Origin: Enterococcus innesii
Lineage (GTDB): Bacteria; Bacillota; Bacilli; Lactobacillales; Enterococcaceae
DNA: 64,000 bases
Assembly (NCBI GenBank): GCA_018982785.1
Contig: JAHHEN010000004.1
Coordinates: 439,001-503,000 of the forward strand
Direction: 5' to 3'
The position numbers and the translations under genes were made by a program. The notes beneath the pieces were generated by a model. It had not been told where the DNA came from and ran no database searches. It saw only the letters and a list, made by a program, of their open reading frames with translations. This document shows positions 7,761 through 18,094 of the stretch, one piece after another. How positions within the stretch are numbered: the stretch's first letter is position 1; the number at the start of each line of letters is the position of its first letter.

Positions 7761-10144
7761 TTGGAGATCATAAATTTTAATGAAGGTTGGGTCTGTGGTG
7801 TTTTAGGCACAAACAATCAGAAACCTATTTCCATCCCACATGATGCAATGCGCGAAGAGCCACGAAGCGAATCGAGTTTAGGCGCTGCCAACATCGGCTG
7901 GTATGAAGGACTTGATTACCTCTATAAGAAAACATTTTTCGTGCCTGAGGACTACCAAGAGAAAAAAGTCGTTTTTGAATTTGAAGGAGTCTATCGCAAC
8001 GCCGAAGTGATCATCAATGGAAAAAAGGCTGGTTTTCGTCCATACGGATACACCAACTTTTATGTCGAAGCGGATGCGTTTTTGCATTTTGGATCGGAAA
8101 ATACTATAGAGGTCATTGCTCGAAATTCCGATCAGCCAAATAGTCGCTGGTACACGGGCACAGGGATTTACCGTCCCGTCAATCTACTCGTTTTACCGAA
8201 AAAGCATCTTTTGCTAAATGGCATAAAAATCACTACTGTATCAACAAAACCACCAGTCATTTCATTGGCTTTAAAATCCAACAGTAAAGGCGAAGCGCTG
8301 GTCTCGATTATCGATGGGGAGGAAGTGATTGCAAGGTCAAATGTCTCGATCGACGGATCAGCACAGATCAACCTACCGCTGCCCAATGCAAAGGCATGGT
8401 CACCAGAAGAGCCGAACTTATACCAGTGTCAAATTGAGTATGAAGGCAGTCAGTATCAAACTCGATTCGGCTTACGAACGCTGACATGGGATTCGGAAGC
8501 GGGGCTTTTGATTAATGGGGTTCGTCGCATCTTAAAAGGTGCCTGTATTCATCATGACAACGGCTTGTTAGGCGCGGCTGCTTTTCCAGATGCCGAAAGA
8601 CGAAAAGTCAAACTCTTACAAGAAGCTGGCTATAATGCGATTCGTTCAGCCCATAATCCTTGCTCAAAAGCACTACTTGATGCTTGTGACGAGTTGGGAA
8701 TGCTGGTCATGGATGAATATGTCGACATGTGGTACACCCATAAAACCCGTTACGATTATGCCAATGATTTTAGTGATTGGTGGCGTCAGGATCTTGCTGA
8801 TATGGTGGACAAAGATTTTAATCATCCTAGCGTGATCCTCTATTCGACGGGAAATGAAGTCTCGGAAACAGCCGAACCACGGGGGATCGAGCTGACAAAA
8901 GAGTTAACGGAACACTTGCATGGGTTGGACCCAACGCGACCGGTAACATGTGGTGTCAACATCTTTTTCAATTATCTAAGCTCACTAGGCTTTGGGGTCT
9001 ATACTGATGAAAAAGCCCAAAAAGAAAAGAAAAAGGCTGTCGGAAGTGAGTTTTATAATAAGCTGGCTGGTTTGTTGGGCGATAAGACCATGAAGTTGGG
9101 GGCAACCCTTAGAGGAAGTGACCGTACGACCTATGAATCATTTTCCAATATGGACATAGCCGGCTACAATTACGGCATTTTACGCTATAAAAAAGACTTG
9201 AAAAAATATCCGAAGCGGCTGATTTTAGGGACAGAAACTTTCTGTAAGGATGCTTTTTATTTCTTGGAACTGGCAAAAAAACACCCTCGAATTATTGGGG
9301 ATTTCGTGTGGGCAGGCATGGACTATATCGGTGAAGCCGGTATTGGTTCGTGGGTTTATGAAGATGCCTATCCTAAAAATGCCAGTCCAGCTGGTTGGTT
9401 GACCGCTGGAAGCGGTCGCTTGGATATCACTGGTGCAGCAGGTGGCGAAACTCTTTACACAAAAGTGGCATTCGAAAAAACCACAACGCCCCTTTTAGCG
9501 GTGAAGCCTGTTTATCAAAAAGGCAAACATTCACCATCCGCATGGAAATTGACGGATGCGATGCCTTCTTGGACATGGCCGGGCTGCGAAGGTCAGAAAG
9601 CCGAAGTCGAAGTCTATGCTCGAGCGGCTCAAATCGCTCTTTATTTGAATGATCAGCTTGTCGTTAAGAAAAAAATGAAAAATGACTGTCGATCCGTCGT
9701 CAAGACCACTTATCAAAGTGGCACATTGACCGTTGTTGCCTATGACGAAAATGAGCAAGAAATTGGCCGTAGTTCTTTAGTGACCGCACAAAAAGAAACT
9801 CAGTTAACGCTTGAACCTGAAAGTAGGACTGTTTCCCCCGAGGGCTGGCCTTTATTCGTTTGCGTTATACCGATCGCAACGGCATTTTAAAGCCGATGGA
9901 AAATCATGAAGTCGCGGTTTCTGTCAAAGGCGGTAAGCTATTAGGGTTAGGTCATGCTTGTCCTTACAACCCAGAAGGCTATACTGGTTCGAAAACGAAA
10001 ACCTATTATGGCGAAGCACTGGCGATCGTGCAAGCTGATCCTGAAGCAAACGAAATCGAACTGATGGCAGATGACGGAAGTAGGTCTGAGCGTACAGCCA
10101 TTCAGATAAACGAAGTAGTGAAAAAAAGCAATGACACGAAATAA
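7761..10144 (+). CDS. Glycoside hydrolase family 2 (beta-galactosidase-like; one frameshift)
   Basis: About 795 aa after repair. The TTG at 7761 has AGAGGG upstream. The GH2 order is sugar-binding jelly roll (about 1-170), immunoglobulin-like domain, TIM barrel (about 255-560) and C-terminal sandwich domains. Acid/base Glu366 is in STGNEVSE and nucleophile Glu492 in GTETF. There is no signal peptide, so cytoplasmic. It likely removes beta-galactosyl or a similar beta-linked sugar; glucuronidase or another GH2 specificity cannot be excluded. The frame is lost between 9835 and 9845 (C5 and G3 runs). Adding one base continues into a frame reading AFIRLRYTDRNG and ending at 10144. First gene of the operon with GH78, symporter and permuted GH3. 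Confidence 0.87.
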
Positions 10145-10154
10145 AGGAGGATGT

Positions 10155-12716
10155 ATGCTAGAGATTACGCGTTTTACTGTTGAAGATTTAGAAAAAGAAT
10201 GCGTCACTGATAAGTCCAATCCTTGTTTTTCCTATACCGTTGCCAGTCAAAGACAAAATACAACGATCAAAAAAGCAGTCTTAACGCTAGGGGAATGGAC
10301 GTGTGATGCGACCAGTGGGAACCATCATTATTACGATGGTCCGCCACTGGAGCCTTTCTCCAACTATACCGTACATTTGACAGTAGAAGACGATCAAGGA
10401 AATCAAGCAGCAGCCAGTTGCGATTTTGAGACGGGGAAGATGGACGGTTCATTTGCAGCATCATGGATTACCAATGGAAGTTATCGTTTTACGGAGAAGA
10501 AAACATCACCAAAACCGATGTACTTCAAACATACCTTTACCTGTGAAAAGTCAGTTGTCAAGGCGCGGATTTATGCCACAGCGTTAGGGATCTATGAGAT
10601 GACCCTTAATGGAGAAAAAATTGGTCACGACTATTTTGCTCCAGGTTTCACCTCTTATAAACATCAGTTGCAGTATCAAACATATGACATCACGAAACAG
10701 TTGGCAAAGAGCAATGAAATGGAAGTTGTCGTGGCAGGAGGATGGGCTTCTGGTGCCTTTACCTACGCACGACGCAACCGCGTCTATGCCAAAAGACAAG
10801 CCTTTTTAGCGGAGGTTCACATTGAATACAGTGATGGGTCTTTTGAGAAGATCGTGACAGATACAAACTGGCAAACAGCAATGGAGGGTCCGCTAAAAGA
10901 GGCGGAATTCTACAACGGCGAAATTTACGATGCACGGTTCCATGAAGCGCAACGCTCGTGGCAACCAGCTTCCCTTGAAACAGTCAAAATCAAGCCGCGG
11001 ATCATTGCCCAGATTGGTGTACCTGTGCGAGAACATGAAGTTTTTGAGCCAACGTCAATGACACGATCACCGAGTGGAAAATGGCTCTATGACATGGGGC
11101 AAAATTTTGCCGGTATTGTCAAGCTGACCATTCAAGGGAATGAAGGTCAGAAACTATCGATCAGACATGCTGAAATTTTGATGGATGGCGAACTGTTTAC
11201 CGAACCGCTCAGGACTGCGAAGCAAGCAATTATTTACACCTGCAAGAAGGGAAAGCAAGTCTATCAGCCACGGTTGACCTACATGGGCTTTCGCTATCTG
11301 AGTGTTGAAGGAATCGATCCAGAAGCAATCACCATTGAAGGAATCGCTTTGTATTCTGACGTAAGGGAAACCGGCTCTTTTACTTGTTCTAATCCTCAGT
11401 TGAATCAGCTGCAAAGCAACATTTTGTGGGGAGCAAAATCTAATTTTGTCGATATTCCCACCGATTGCCCCCAACGGGATGAACGAATGGGCTGGACCGG
11501 GGATATTGCTTTGTTTGCTCGAACGGCTTCTACAAACTTTGATATGCGTCGTTTTTATGAGAAGTGGCTTCAAGATGTCCGTTCAGAACAAAGAAAAAGT
11601 GGCGGAATTCCAGTAACCGTACCGCTGGTGGTCGTGCCTTTTCAATGGGAGATCATGATCCCAATGGCCGTTGATCACTGGGGAGATGCAGTGATTTTGG
11701 TTCCATGGGCGGAGTACTTAAGTAGTGGTGATCCAGAAATCCTGCGCACCACATACCATGCGATGAAGAAATACCATAAAGCGTGTCTGTTTTGGGCACA
11801 ACTGTTTTCCTTTGGCAAGCACCGACGAATTTGGCGTTTGCTGCATCATTATGGCGATTGGGTCGCCCCTGAAGGCAAACTTTGGACATGGATGCTGCGG
11901 GGCAAATGGACGGGCACGGCTAGCCTTGCCAACACCAGCAATCTTTTAGCACAGATTGCAACGATCTTGGGCTATTCTGAAGATAGCACGTACTATCAGA
12001 AAATTTTTCATGAAACATCCACTGCTTATCGCCAATTACTGATGGACAAAGATGCCCGTGTGAAAAAAGAATTTCAAACGGCGTACGTCTTACCGCTGTA
12101 TTACCAAATGCTTTCAGAGACAGATGCGAAAAAAGCGGCAGCCAACCTGGCACGTTTGGTACGAGAAAACGAGTATCATATCGGCACCGGTTTTCCTGGT
12201 ACCCCGTATATTTTGTTTGCATTGGCAGATAATGGGTATGTAGAAGAAGCCTATCGAATGCTTTTAACAGATACCTGCCCATCTTGGCTTTTTCAAGTAA
12301 AAGCTGGCGGCACGACGATTTGGGAACGCTGGGATGCCTTGAGAGAAGACGGTACTAGTAATACTGGTGCCGATGATGGAACCAATGGAATGGTTTCCTT
12401 CAATCATTATGCCAGCGGGGCAGTCGGTGACTTTTTCTACCGGCGGATCGCCGGGATCGAACCGATCAAAGGCGGCTATCAAGCGTTCACTGTGCGACCG
12501 ATCATTGGTGGTGATCTGACCTTTGCCAAGACGAAAGTAAGGTGTAGTTATGGCGAAATTATCAGCAATTGGCAGATCGCTGATGGTTACTTTTCGATTG
12601 AAGTGCAGGTACCTATCGGGACGACCGCTCATTTACAAATGCCTAGTGGTCAGCGCCATCAGTTGAGCAACGGAAAGTATCAATTTTCAGAAGCAATAGG
12701 AGGAAGCAGCGCATGA
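10155..12716 (+). CDS. Glycoside hydrolase family 78 (alpha-L-rhamnosidase)
   Basis: About 853 aa. The ATG at 10155 follows AAAGGAGG; an in-frame ATG at 10131 overlaps the previous gene without a ribosome site. An N-terminal beta-sandwich region comes first, then the rhamnosidase B domain with YDMGQNFAGIVKL, then the (alpha/alpha)6 catalytic barrel. The barrel carries the family block PTDCPQRDERMGWTGD (acidic residues from Asp442) and WERWDALREDG with FNHYASGAVGDF near the end. It hydrolyses terminal alpha-L-rhamnose, as on flavonoid or saponin glycosides. No signal peptide. Its stop overlaps the symporter start by 4 bases (ATGA), so the two are translationally coupled. Confidence 0.92.
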   Translation: MLEITRFTVEDLEKECVTDKSNPCFSYTVASQRQNTTIKKAVLTLGEWTCDATSGNHHYYDGPPLEPFSNYTVHLTVEDDQGNQAAASCDFETGKMDGSFAASWITNGSYRFTEKKTSPKPMYFKHTFTCEKSVVKARIYATALGIYEMTLNGEKIGHDYFAPGFTSYKHQLQYQTYDITKQLAKSNEMEVVVAGGWASGAFTYARRNRVYAKRQAFLAEVHIEYSDGSFEKIVTDTNWQTAMEGPLKEAEFYNGEIYDARFHEAQRSWQPASLETVKIKPRIIAQIGVPVREHEVFEPTSMTRSPSGKWLYDMGQNFAGIVKLTIQGNEGQKLSIRHAEILMDGELFTEPLRTAKQAIIYTCKKGKQVYQPRLTYMGFRYLSVEGIDPEAITIEGIALYSDVRETGSFTCSNPQLNQLQSNILWGAKSNFVDIPTDCPQRDERMGWTGDIALFARTASTNFDMRRFYEKWLQDVRSEQRKSGGIPVTVPLVVVPFQWEIMIPMAVDHWGDAVILVPWAEYLSSGDPEILRTTYHAMKKYHKACLFWAQLFSFGKHRRIWRLLHHYGDWVAPEGKLWTWMLRGKWTGTASLANTSNLLAQIATILGYSEDSTYYQKIFHETSTAYRQLLMDKDARVKKEFQTAYVLPLYYQMLSETDAKKAAANLARLVRENEYHIGTGFPGTPYILFALADNGYVEEAYRMLLTDTCPSWLFQVKAGGTTIWERWDALREDGTSNTGADDGTNGMVSFNHYASGAVGDFFYRRIAGIEPIKGGYQAFTVRPIIGGDLTFAKTKVRCSYGEIISNWQIADGYFSIEVQVPIGTTAHLQMPSGQRHQLSNGKYQFSEAIGGSSA

Positions 12717-14287
12717 AAGTCAAAACACTCTTTGAAGCGCCCGCCTTCAAGACCAAAATCACCACCGCAAAAGTCGAAAGAAAAGAAATTTTTCTAGGAT
12801 ATTTTATTGGGCCTTTTTTGGCATTGCTTTCCAATGCGATCTTTGGTGCCTATTTGAACCGTTATTATTCAGATGTGATTGGTTGGACAGATACGAATCA
12901 GTTTGGTCATTTTTCGGCTTTATTGCCATTGATCTCGGTGATCTTTGTCATTTTGGGGAACTTGTTCGTCGGCCGTTTGATCGATAATACGCGAACCAGC
13001 CAAGGCAAAGCTCGCCCGTATATGCTGATTTCTGCACCGTTATTGGTGATAGCGATCGTTTTTCTATTCATTACACCAACGAACGCATCCCCCACGTTAC
13101 AGATGATCTGGCTGGCGTTTTCCTATAATTTTTATTACGCCGTAGCCTATCCATTTTTTTACACAGCACATAGTTCCATGGTCGCCTTATCCACCCGAGA
13201 TAGTAATCAGCGCGGCAAATTAGCGACATTTTCTAATGCCTCGGGTGTAGCCGCTGTCGGGTTAGGTGGAAGTATCTTAGTTCCGATCTTGTTACAAAGC
13301 TATCTTTTCGTTTCGACGGAGGGTGTGATCGATCGAGCAGCTAGTTATAACAACTGGCGGGTGATGATGATCTTTTTATGTGTCACGACGTTTCTAGCCA
13401 TTTTCTTAGAGTATTACTTTACCCGAGAACGAATCACTGAAGAAAATGCCAAACTAGCGATCAAAGAAGAGAAGATTTCTTTGAAAAAGCAGTTCTCCGC
13501 CTGTATTTCAGATAAATATTGGTGGTTGATCATCTCTTATTTCTTCTTGTTCCAATTCGGTGGGCTCGTAAAAAACGGATCGATGGGGTATTACGCTCGC
13601 TGGATGTTTAGTTCCGTGGTCGACGAAGCCTCTGCCGGTGTCGCAATGGGCTCACTAGGTTTGATCGCTGGCTTACCGACCGCAGTTGGTATGTTGGTGG
13701 CATGGCCGCTGGCAAACAAACTGGGTAAACGCAATTCCGTTTTGCTAGGGATCATTTTTGCTGTGTTAGGTGGTCTGATCAGTTTTATCGATGTCCATGA
13801 TTTCACAACGGTTGCCATCGGTTTGGTTTTAAAAGGGATCGGTGCTGTGCCTGCGATGTTTGTGACACTAGCACTACTTTCAGATGTACTGGATCACTTA
13901 GAAGCCAAAAATGGTTTTCGTAGCGATGGATTTACGATGTCTGTTTACGGTTCGATCATGGTAGGTCTGACAGGGGTTGGGAATGCCTTAGTCAACAGTT
14001 TACTGACGCTCAGTGGCTATGACCCGACTGCTGTCACCCAAAACGCACAAGTTTCGTCCGTTCTTGTTTGGGCATTTTTAGGGTTTGAGTTGATTTGTTA
14101 TGCGGGTATCGCGATCTTGCTCCTTTTTCTAACCGTAGAAAAGCACACGAAAGAAGATCAGGCGCTGATTTTAGCTAGTCAGAAGGAAAAGGTTCTCCAA
14201 TCTGGCGGAGAATGGATCGATCCCCAAGAACGATTGATTTTAGAAGAACAACGGGCAAAACAATCGCAAGAAGCGATGAAAACCTAA
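12713..14287 (+). CDS. GPH-family glycoside/sugar:cation symporter (MFS)
   Basis: A 524-aa integral membrane protein with about 12 hydrophobic segments beginning near residue 25 (GYFIGPFLALLSNAIFGAYL). The charged loop ANKLGKRNSV and the paired halves fit the glycoside-pentoside-hexuronide:cation family, related to MelB/LacS/XylP but without a C-terminal IIA domain. The last 60 or so residues are hydrophilic. It probably imports the glycoside, disaccharide or rhamnose handled by the neighbouring cytoplasmic hydrolases. It is coupled to GH78 through ATGA and followed after 79 bases, without a terminator, by the membrane-anchored GH3. Confidence 0.85.
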   Translation: MKVKTLFEAPAFKTKITTAKVERKEIFLGYFIGPFLALLSNAIFGAYLNRYYSDVIGWTDTNQFGHFSALLPLISVIFVILGNLFVGRLIDNTRTSQGKARPYMLISAPLLVIAIVFLFITPTNASPTLQMIWLAFSYNFYYAVAYPFFYTAHSSMVALSTRDSNQRGKLATFSNASGVAAVGLGGSILVPILLQSYLFVSTEGVIDRAASYNNWRVMMIFLCVTTFLAIFLEYYFTRERITEENAKLAIKEEKISLKKQFSACISDKYWWLIISYFFLFQFGGLVKNGSMGYYARWMFSSVVDEASAGVAMGSLGLIAGLPTAVGMLVAWPLANKLGKRNSVLLGIIFAVLGGLISFIDVHDFTTVAIGLVLKGIGAVPAMFVTLALLSDVLDHLEAKNGFRSDGFTMSVYGSIMVGLTGVGNALVNSLLTLSGYDPTAVTQNAQVSSVLVWAFLGFELICYAGIAILLLFLTVEKHTKEDQALILASQKEKVLQSGGEWIDPQERLILEEQRAKQSQEAMKT

Positions 14288-14366
14288 AGGAGGGAGTAGA
14301 TAGGAATACCATTCAAGAAACGTAACCAATGGGAAAACATGAGTTGAAAAAAAGGAGGAAATCTAC

Positions 14367-17300
14367 ATGAATCAAAATCTATCACGACTATGCAGAGGGA
14401 TGACTGCACTGTCATTATCGATGTCAGGTGCTTTGATGGGCTTGACCGGCGTTGCGGATCAGTGGCGCCCAATCATTGATGGTGCCCTTGGGACTTCAAG
14501 TACCAAAATCATCAATGATGACAAATTCACTTCTGATTACGAAACTAGTGCGGAGCTGATCCAAGCCCATCGTGACCTGGGTGAGCGAATGTCAGCAGAA
14601 GGAACCGTTTTATTAAAAAATCAAAATCAAGCATTGCCTCTAGCGGAAACAGAGAATCGTGTCACCTTGTTGGGGATGGGGAGTGCTTATCCATTTTTGG
14701 GTGGGACAATGGGGAGTACCGTTGTTGGCGATTCCCAAATCAATCTGCAAGAAGCTTTAGAAGAACGAGGATTTGAATTAAATCCTACGATGACGGAGAT
14801 CTACAATGGTCTGGGGGAGATCCAAACCGGCTCTTTTGAGCGTTTTGGGAATACCGTTCCGATCTACGGGCATCGTCCAGCTAATTTTTCAACCCCTTAT
14901 GAACCATCTGAACCAGCAACAGATCTTTATGAGCCGGCGCAAAATGATGATGCCGACGTTACAGAAAGCTTTGCTGAGTACAATGATGCCGCCATTGTGG
15001 TGATTTCACGACCAGGCTCTGAGGGCAGTGATTACTATCCTGGAGAAAAAGGCATCGATCAAGAAGTTTATGGGACGGATACGCCGCTAGGTCTAGTTGA
15101 AAACGAGAAAGCCTTGATTGAGCTTGCCAAAGAAAATTTCGATCGAGTGATCGTTATGATCAACAGCAGTTCGACGATGGAAATCGACGAGCTGGAAAAA
15201 GACGATGCCATCGATGCTATTTTGTACGTTGGATTCCCTGGTGCTTATGGCTTCTTAGGTATTGCCGATATTTTGACGGGGGCAGTCAATCCTTCAGGAC
15301 GCTTGACGGATACGTATGCTGTCGCAACAGCGAATTCCCCTGCTATGCAGAATTTTGGTAAAATTGAGTTGGATGATCTATCTCAAATTCGTTTTGAGGA
15401 ATCCTTGATGGGGGAACTGCCAGCAACTTCTCCGTTAGGAAGCTTTGGTGGGGATGCGTCATTAGCTGCCGACCATTACTTGATCCAAGCCGAAGGAATT
15501 TATACTGGTTATAAATATTATGAAACCCGCTATTATGATACAGTGGTCGGTGCTGGACAAGCCGATAGCAACGTCGGTGCGATCGATGGGGCAGACGTTT
15601 GGGATTATGCCAATGAAGTGACCTATGATTTTGGGTTTGGTCTTTCTTATACGACCTTTGACCAGCGTTTAGATGCGATTGATATCGACGAAGAAAACAA
15701 TAAAGTAACTGCGACAGTGACTGTTACCAATACAGGAAATGTAAGCGGTAAATTTGCTAGCCAGCTATACTTTAATGCGCCATACACGGACTACAATCGT
15801 GAGCGAAACATCGAAAAGGCAGCTGTCAATCTCATCGGATTTGAGAAAACAGAGCTATTAGAGCCTTCTGAATCGCAAACAGTTACGATCGAAGTTGACA
15901 TGAAATATATGGCCAGCTGGGATTCGACAGCGAAAGACGGATTAGGCGGGTATATTTTAGATGGCGGCGATTATTATTTTGCTGTTGGTGACGGAGCACA
16001 CGAAGCCGTCAATGCAGTATTGGCAGCTAAAGGGCATGATACCGATGGAAATGAAGCTCAGGTTGTGAGTGTTGCGATCGGCGAAGAAGGAACCGTTGAC
16101 GAAGAAACATTTGCTTATTCTGAAAATGTCACAGCGATCGTGAATCAGCTGGAAGATGCTGACATCAACTACTACAAACCAGACTATGCCACCTATCTTA
16201 CTCGACAAGATTGGGCAGGCACTTTCCCTCGAACCTATGACGATTTGACGATCGACGGTGACAAAGTGGAAGAATGGGTCCAAAACCTTGCGAATGAAAA
16301 CTATCAATTTACGGAAAATGGGGAAGCCAATGTAGATGGAATCGAAGACCCATTGATGTTTTCTGATATGGCAGGGGTTACTGACATTGATGATATTCGT
16401 TGGGATCAGCTAGTCAATCAGATTCCTTTAGACATCTTGATACCGCGAATCGCTAAAGGTGGAAGTACTAGTGATGTCATTGAAGAAATCAATTCGCCAC
16501 TCGTTTATCAAAATGATGGACCCAATGGTTTCGGCACAACGCTAAGTGGTCGAGGGTTAAATGAAGAGGATGAAAATGCTGATTACCATCTAGGAACGAT
16601 GGCAAATGCTACGATCATCGGCAGCACTTTTAGTCATGAGTTGGCAGAAGAATGGGGCAACTTACTTGGTAATGACGGTCTATGGAGTGGAAATTACTTG
16701 ATTTGGGGCACAGCAGCTAATATTCATCGGACACCATACAACGGAAGAAACCATGAATACTATTCCGAAGACCCAATGTTGTCTAATTATATGTCGGCAA
16801 ATACAGTCAAAGGTGCCTTGGACTACGGAATCATTATTGGTCCAAAACATCTGGCATTTAATGATCAAGAAACACAACGAAGTGGCATCGCGCCTTATAT
16901 GACGGAGCAAAAAGCCCGTGAAGGCGATTTACGTGCCTTCCAAGGATCATTTGAAGATGCCGGCGCGTTAGGCGCAATGGTGACCTTCAGCCGGATCGGT
17001 GCAACGAACGGGAATAATTCTGTCCCAATGTTGATCAATATTTTACGAGAAGAGTGGGGCTTTAATGGCTTACTGACGACAGATATGGTCAACAACAACG
17101 GCTACTTCCGTCCAGAATCCATTATTATGGCAGGCGTTACGATGATGGCAGATTTTGCTTCAAATGAGACCATGGCGAATGTCTTAGAGGCTTGGCCGTA
17201 TCTGACCGTTGATTTGGCAGCCCAAGATGCGCAATTTGTTGAACAAGCGAGAGAAAACATGAAGTATCAATTATATGCCTATGCCCAAAGCGCCGCCCAA

Positions 17301-17438
17301 AATGTTCAGACGATCCGAATCACGCCATGGTGGGAGACAGCCATGACCGTCGGAATCTATGGCGGTCTTGCAGTAGCAGTTATTAGCTTCGGTGGCTATA
17401 TCTTTATTTCAATGAAGAAGAAGGGAGCGAAACAATGA
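14367..17438 (+). CDS. Membrane-anchored, domain-permuted glycoside hydrolase family 3
   Basis: A 1023-aa protein with AAAGGAGG before ATG 14367. A signal-like hydrophobic segment (about 12-30) opens it, and a single transmembrane helix with a KKKGAKQ tail (about 993-1023) closes it, so the catalytic part should be outside the cell. The GH3 domains are in swapped order. The alpha/beta sandwich comes first (about 70-380, opening with GTVLLKNQNQALPL), then the fibronectin-III-like domain (about 430-530). The TIM barrel is last (about 660-980), with PKHLAFND and the putative nucleophile Asp906 in LLTTDMVNN. Beta-glucosidase-type activity is likely. It overlaps the next gene by 4 bases (ATGA). 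Confidence 0.87.
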   Translation: MNQNLSRLCRGMTALSLSMSGALMGLTGVADQWRPIIDGALGTSSTKIINDDKFTSDYETSAELIQAHRDLGERMSAEGTVLLKNQNQALPLAETENRVTLLGMGSAYPFLGGTMGSTVVGDSQINLQEALEERGFELNPTMTEIYNGLGEIQTGSFERFGNTVPIYGHRPANFSTPYEPSEPATDLYEPAQNDDADVTESFAEYNDAAIVVISRPGSEGSDYYPGEKGIDQEVYGTDTPLGLVENEKALIELAKENFDRVIVMINSSSTMEIDELEKDDAIDAILYVGFPGAYGFLGIADILTGAVNPSGRLTDTYAVATANSPAMQNFGKIELDDLSQIRFEESLMGELPATSPLGSFGGDASLAADHYLIQAEGIYTGYKYYETRYYDTVVGAGQADSNVGAIDGADVWDYANEVTYDFGFGLSYTTFDQRLDAIDIDEENNKVTATVTVTNTGNVSGKFASQLYFNAPYTDYNRERNIEKAAVNLIGFEKTELLEPSESQTVTIEVDMKYMASWDSTAKDGLGGYILDGGDYYFAVGDGAHEAVNAVLAAKGHDTDGNEAQVVSVAIGEEGTVDEETFAYSENVTAIVNQLEDADINYYKPDYATYLTRQDWAGTFPRTYDDLTIDGDKVEEWVQNLANENYQFTENGEANVDGIEDPLMFSDMAGVTDIDDIRWDQLVNQIPLDILIPRIAKGGSTSDVIEEINSPLVYQNDGPNGFGTTLSGRGLNEEDENADYHLGTMANATIIGSTFSHELAEEWGNLLGNDGLWSGNYLIWGTAANIHRTPYNGRNHEYYSEDPMLSNYMSANTVKGALDYGIIIGPKHLAFNDQETQRSGIAPYMTEQKAREGDLRAFQGSFEDAGALGAMVTFSRIGATNGNNSVPMLINILREEWGFNGLLTTDMVNNNGYFRPESIIMAGVTMMADFASNETMANVLEAWPYLTVDLAAQDAQFVEQARENMKYQLYAYAQSAAQNVQTIRITPWWETAMTVGIYGGLAVAVISFGGYIFISMKKKGAKQ

Positions 17439-17896
17439 TGACAATGCTAAAGAAACAAAAAATCAGTTTGTATATCTATCTGCTGGTTTTCGTCCTCACG
17501 ACGAGTTTGGTCTTCTTGTATATCTCCAACGTTAATAAAGCGTATTATCAAGATATGCAAGTCAATGTTTTGTATTTGTTAGCAGCAGCGCTAGTATTCC
17601 TGCTTTTGACGATTGGGCTATCCTTTTATGCAAAAACCAAATCACTGTTAATGGCAGCTGATATCAGCCGTATCGTAGCTAGTTTATTGATTATCTTAGG
17701 TGGTGTGCGCTTCATCAGCATGCGACTTGAATCCTTTGGCTATATTTTCGGTTCTAACCTTGAAATGAACAATGAAGCGGCGTTCGACGCTGGCTCACAA
17801 GCCATCATGATCATTGTTATCTTCGTAGCCACTTGGTTGATCTCTGTCATCGCAGCCTTTTTCGATGTTGGACAGAAGAAAACAGTTACCGAGTAA
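17435..17896 (+). CDS. Small four-helix membrane protein, unknown function
   Basis: A 153-aa protein with four predicted membrane segments (about 12-32, 45-65, 75-95, 125-145) and short polar loops. The ATG at 17435 overlaps the stop of the permuted GH3 gene, so the two are translationally coupled. No family is recognised. The coupling suggests it supports or anchors the GH3 enzyme in the membrane, but this is inference only. It is the last gene of the operon, before a clear terminator. Confidence 0.75.
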   Translation: MMTMLKKQKISLYIYLLVFVLTTSLVFLYISNVNKAYYQDMQVNVLYLLAAALVFLLLTIGLSFYAKTKSLLMAADISRIVASLLIILGGVRFISMRLESFGYIFGSNLEMNNEAAFDAGSQAIMIIVIFVATWLISVIAAFFDVGQKKTVTE

Positions 17897-17910
17897 AGCG
17901 ATAAAAATAA

Positions 17911-17951
17911 AGCATAGAGATGACGTGAAAGCGTTCGTTCTCTATGCTTTT
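17911..17951 (+). terminator. Terminator of the GH2-GH78-GH3 operon
   Basis: AGCATAGAGA (17911-17920) pairs perfectly with TCTCTATGCT (17939-17948), with an 18-base loop and a short T tail. Confidence 0.8.
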
Positions 17952-17988
17952 CCTGCGTAAAAATAATCGCTTCATAAATAACAAATTA

Positions 17989-17997
17989 TGTTAAAAT
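17989..17997 (+). promoter_or_regulatory. Candidate extended -10 promoter for the LytTR two-component operon
   Basis: TGTTAAAAT (TG then TAAAAT at 17992-17997) lies about 60 bases before the 12-codon leader ORF. No good -35 is visible. No LytTR repeat pair was found here. Confidence 0.35.
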
Positions 17998-18055
17998 AAA
18001 AGAAGAAAAACGACGGAAAAAACGCTTTACTTTTTAAGAGGGGAGATTGAACATT

Positions 18056-18094
18056 ATGACTATAAAAAAACGCAGTGGGCTGGTGAGTGCATGA
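18056..18094 (+). CDS. 12-codon leader ORF coupled to the LytTR regulator
   Basis: The sequence encodes MTIKKRSGLVSA. A strong AGGGGAG ribosome site lies about 12 bases upstream. Its TGA stop (18092-18094) overlaps the ATG of the response regulator (18091) in an ATGA arrangement. The regulator itself has only a weak ribosome site, so translation of this leader could set its expression. The peptide is basic and lacks a secretion signal, so I do not call it a pheromone. No homologue is known to me. Confidence 0.45.
   Translation: MTIKKRSGLVSA

Noticed and set aside
14288-14366. ACCATTCAA and ACCAATGGG before the permuted GH3 gene as a third LytTR pair
   Set aside because: The second copy fits poorly and the spacing is not 21 bp; no terminator or promoter separates this gene from the symporter.
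17921-17939. TGAAAGCGTT in the terminator loop as a cre or LytTR site
   Set aside because: The second half of the cre is missing and there is no second 9-mer 21 bp away.
18056-18094. The 12-residue leader as a quorum-sensing pheromone
   Set aside because: There is no export signal or processing site and no exporter gene nearby; its overlap with the regulator favours a leader role.
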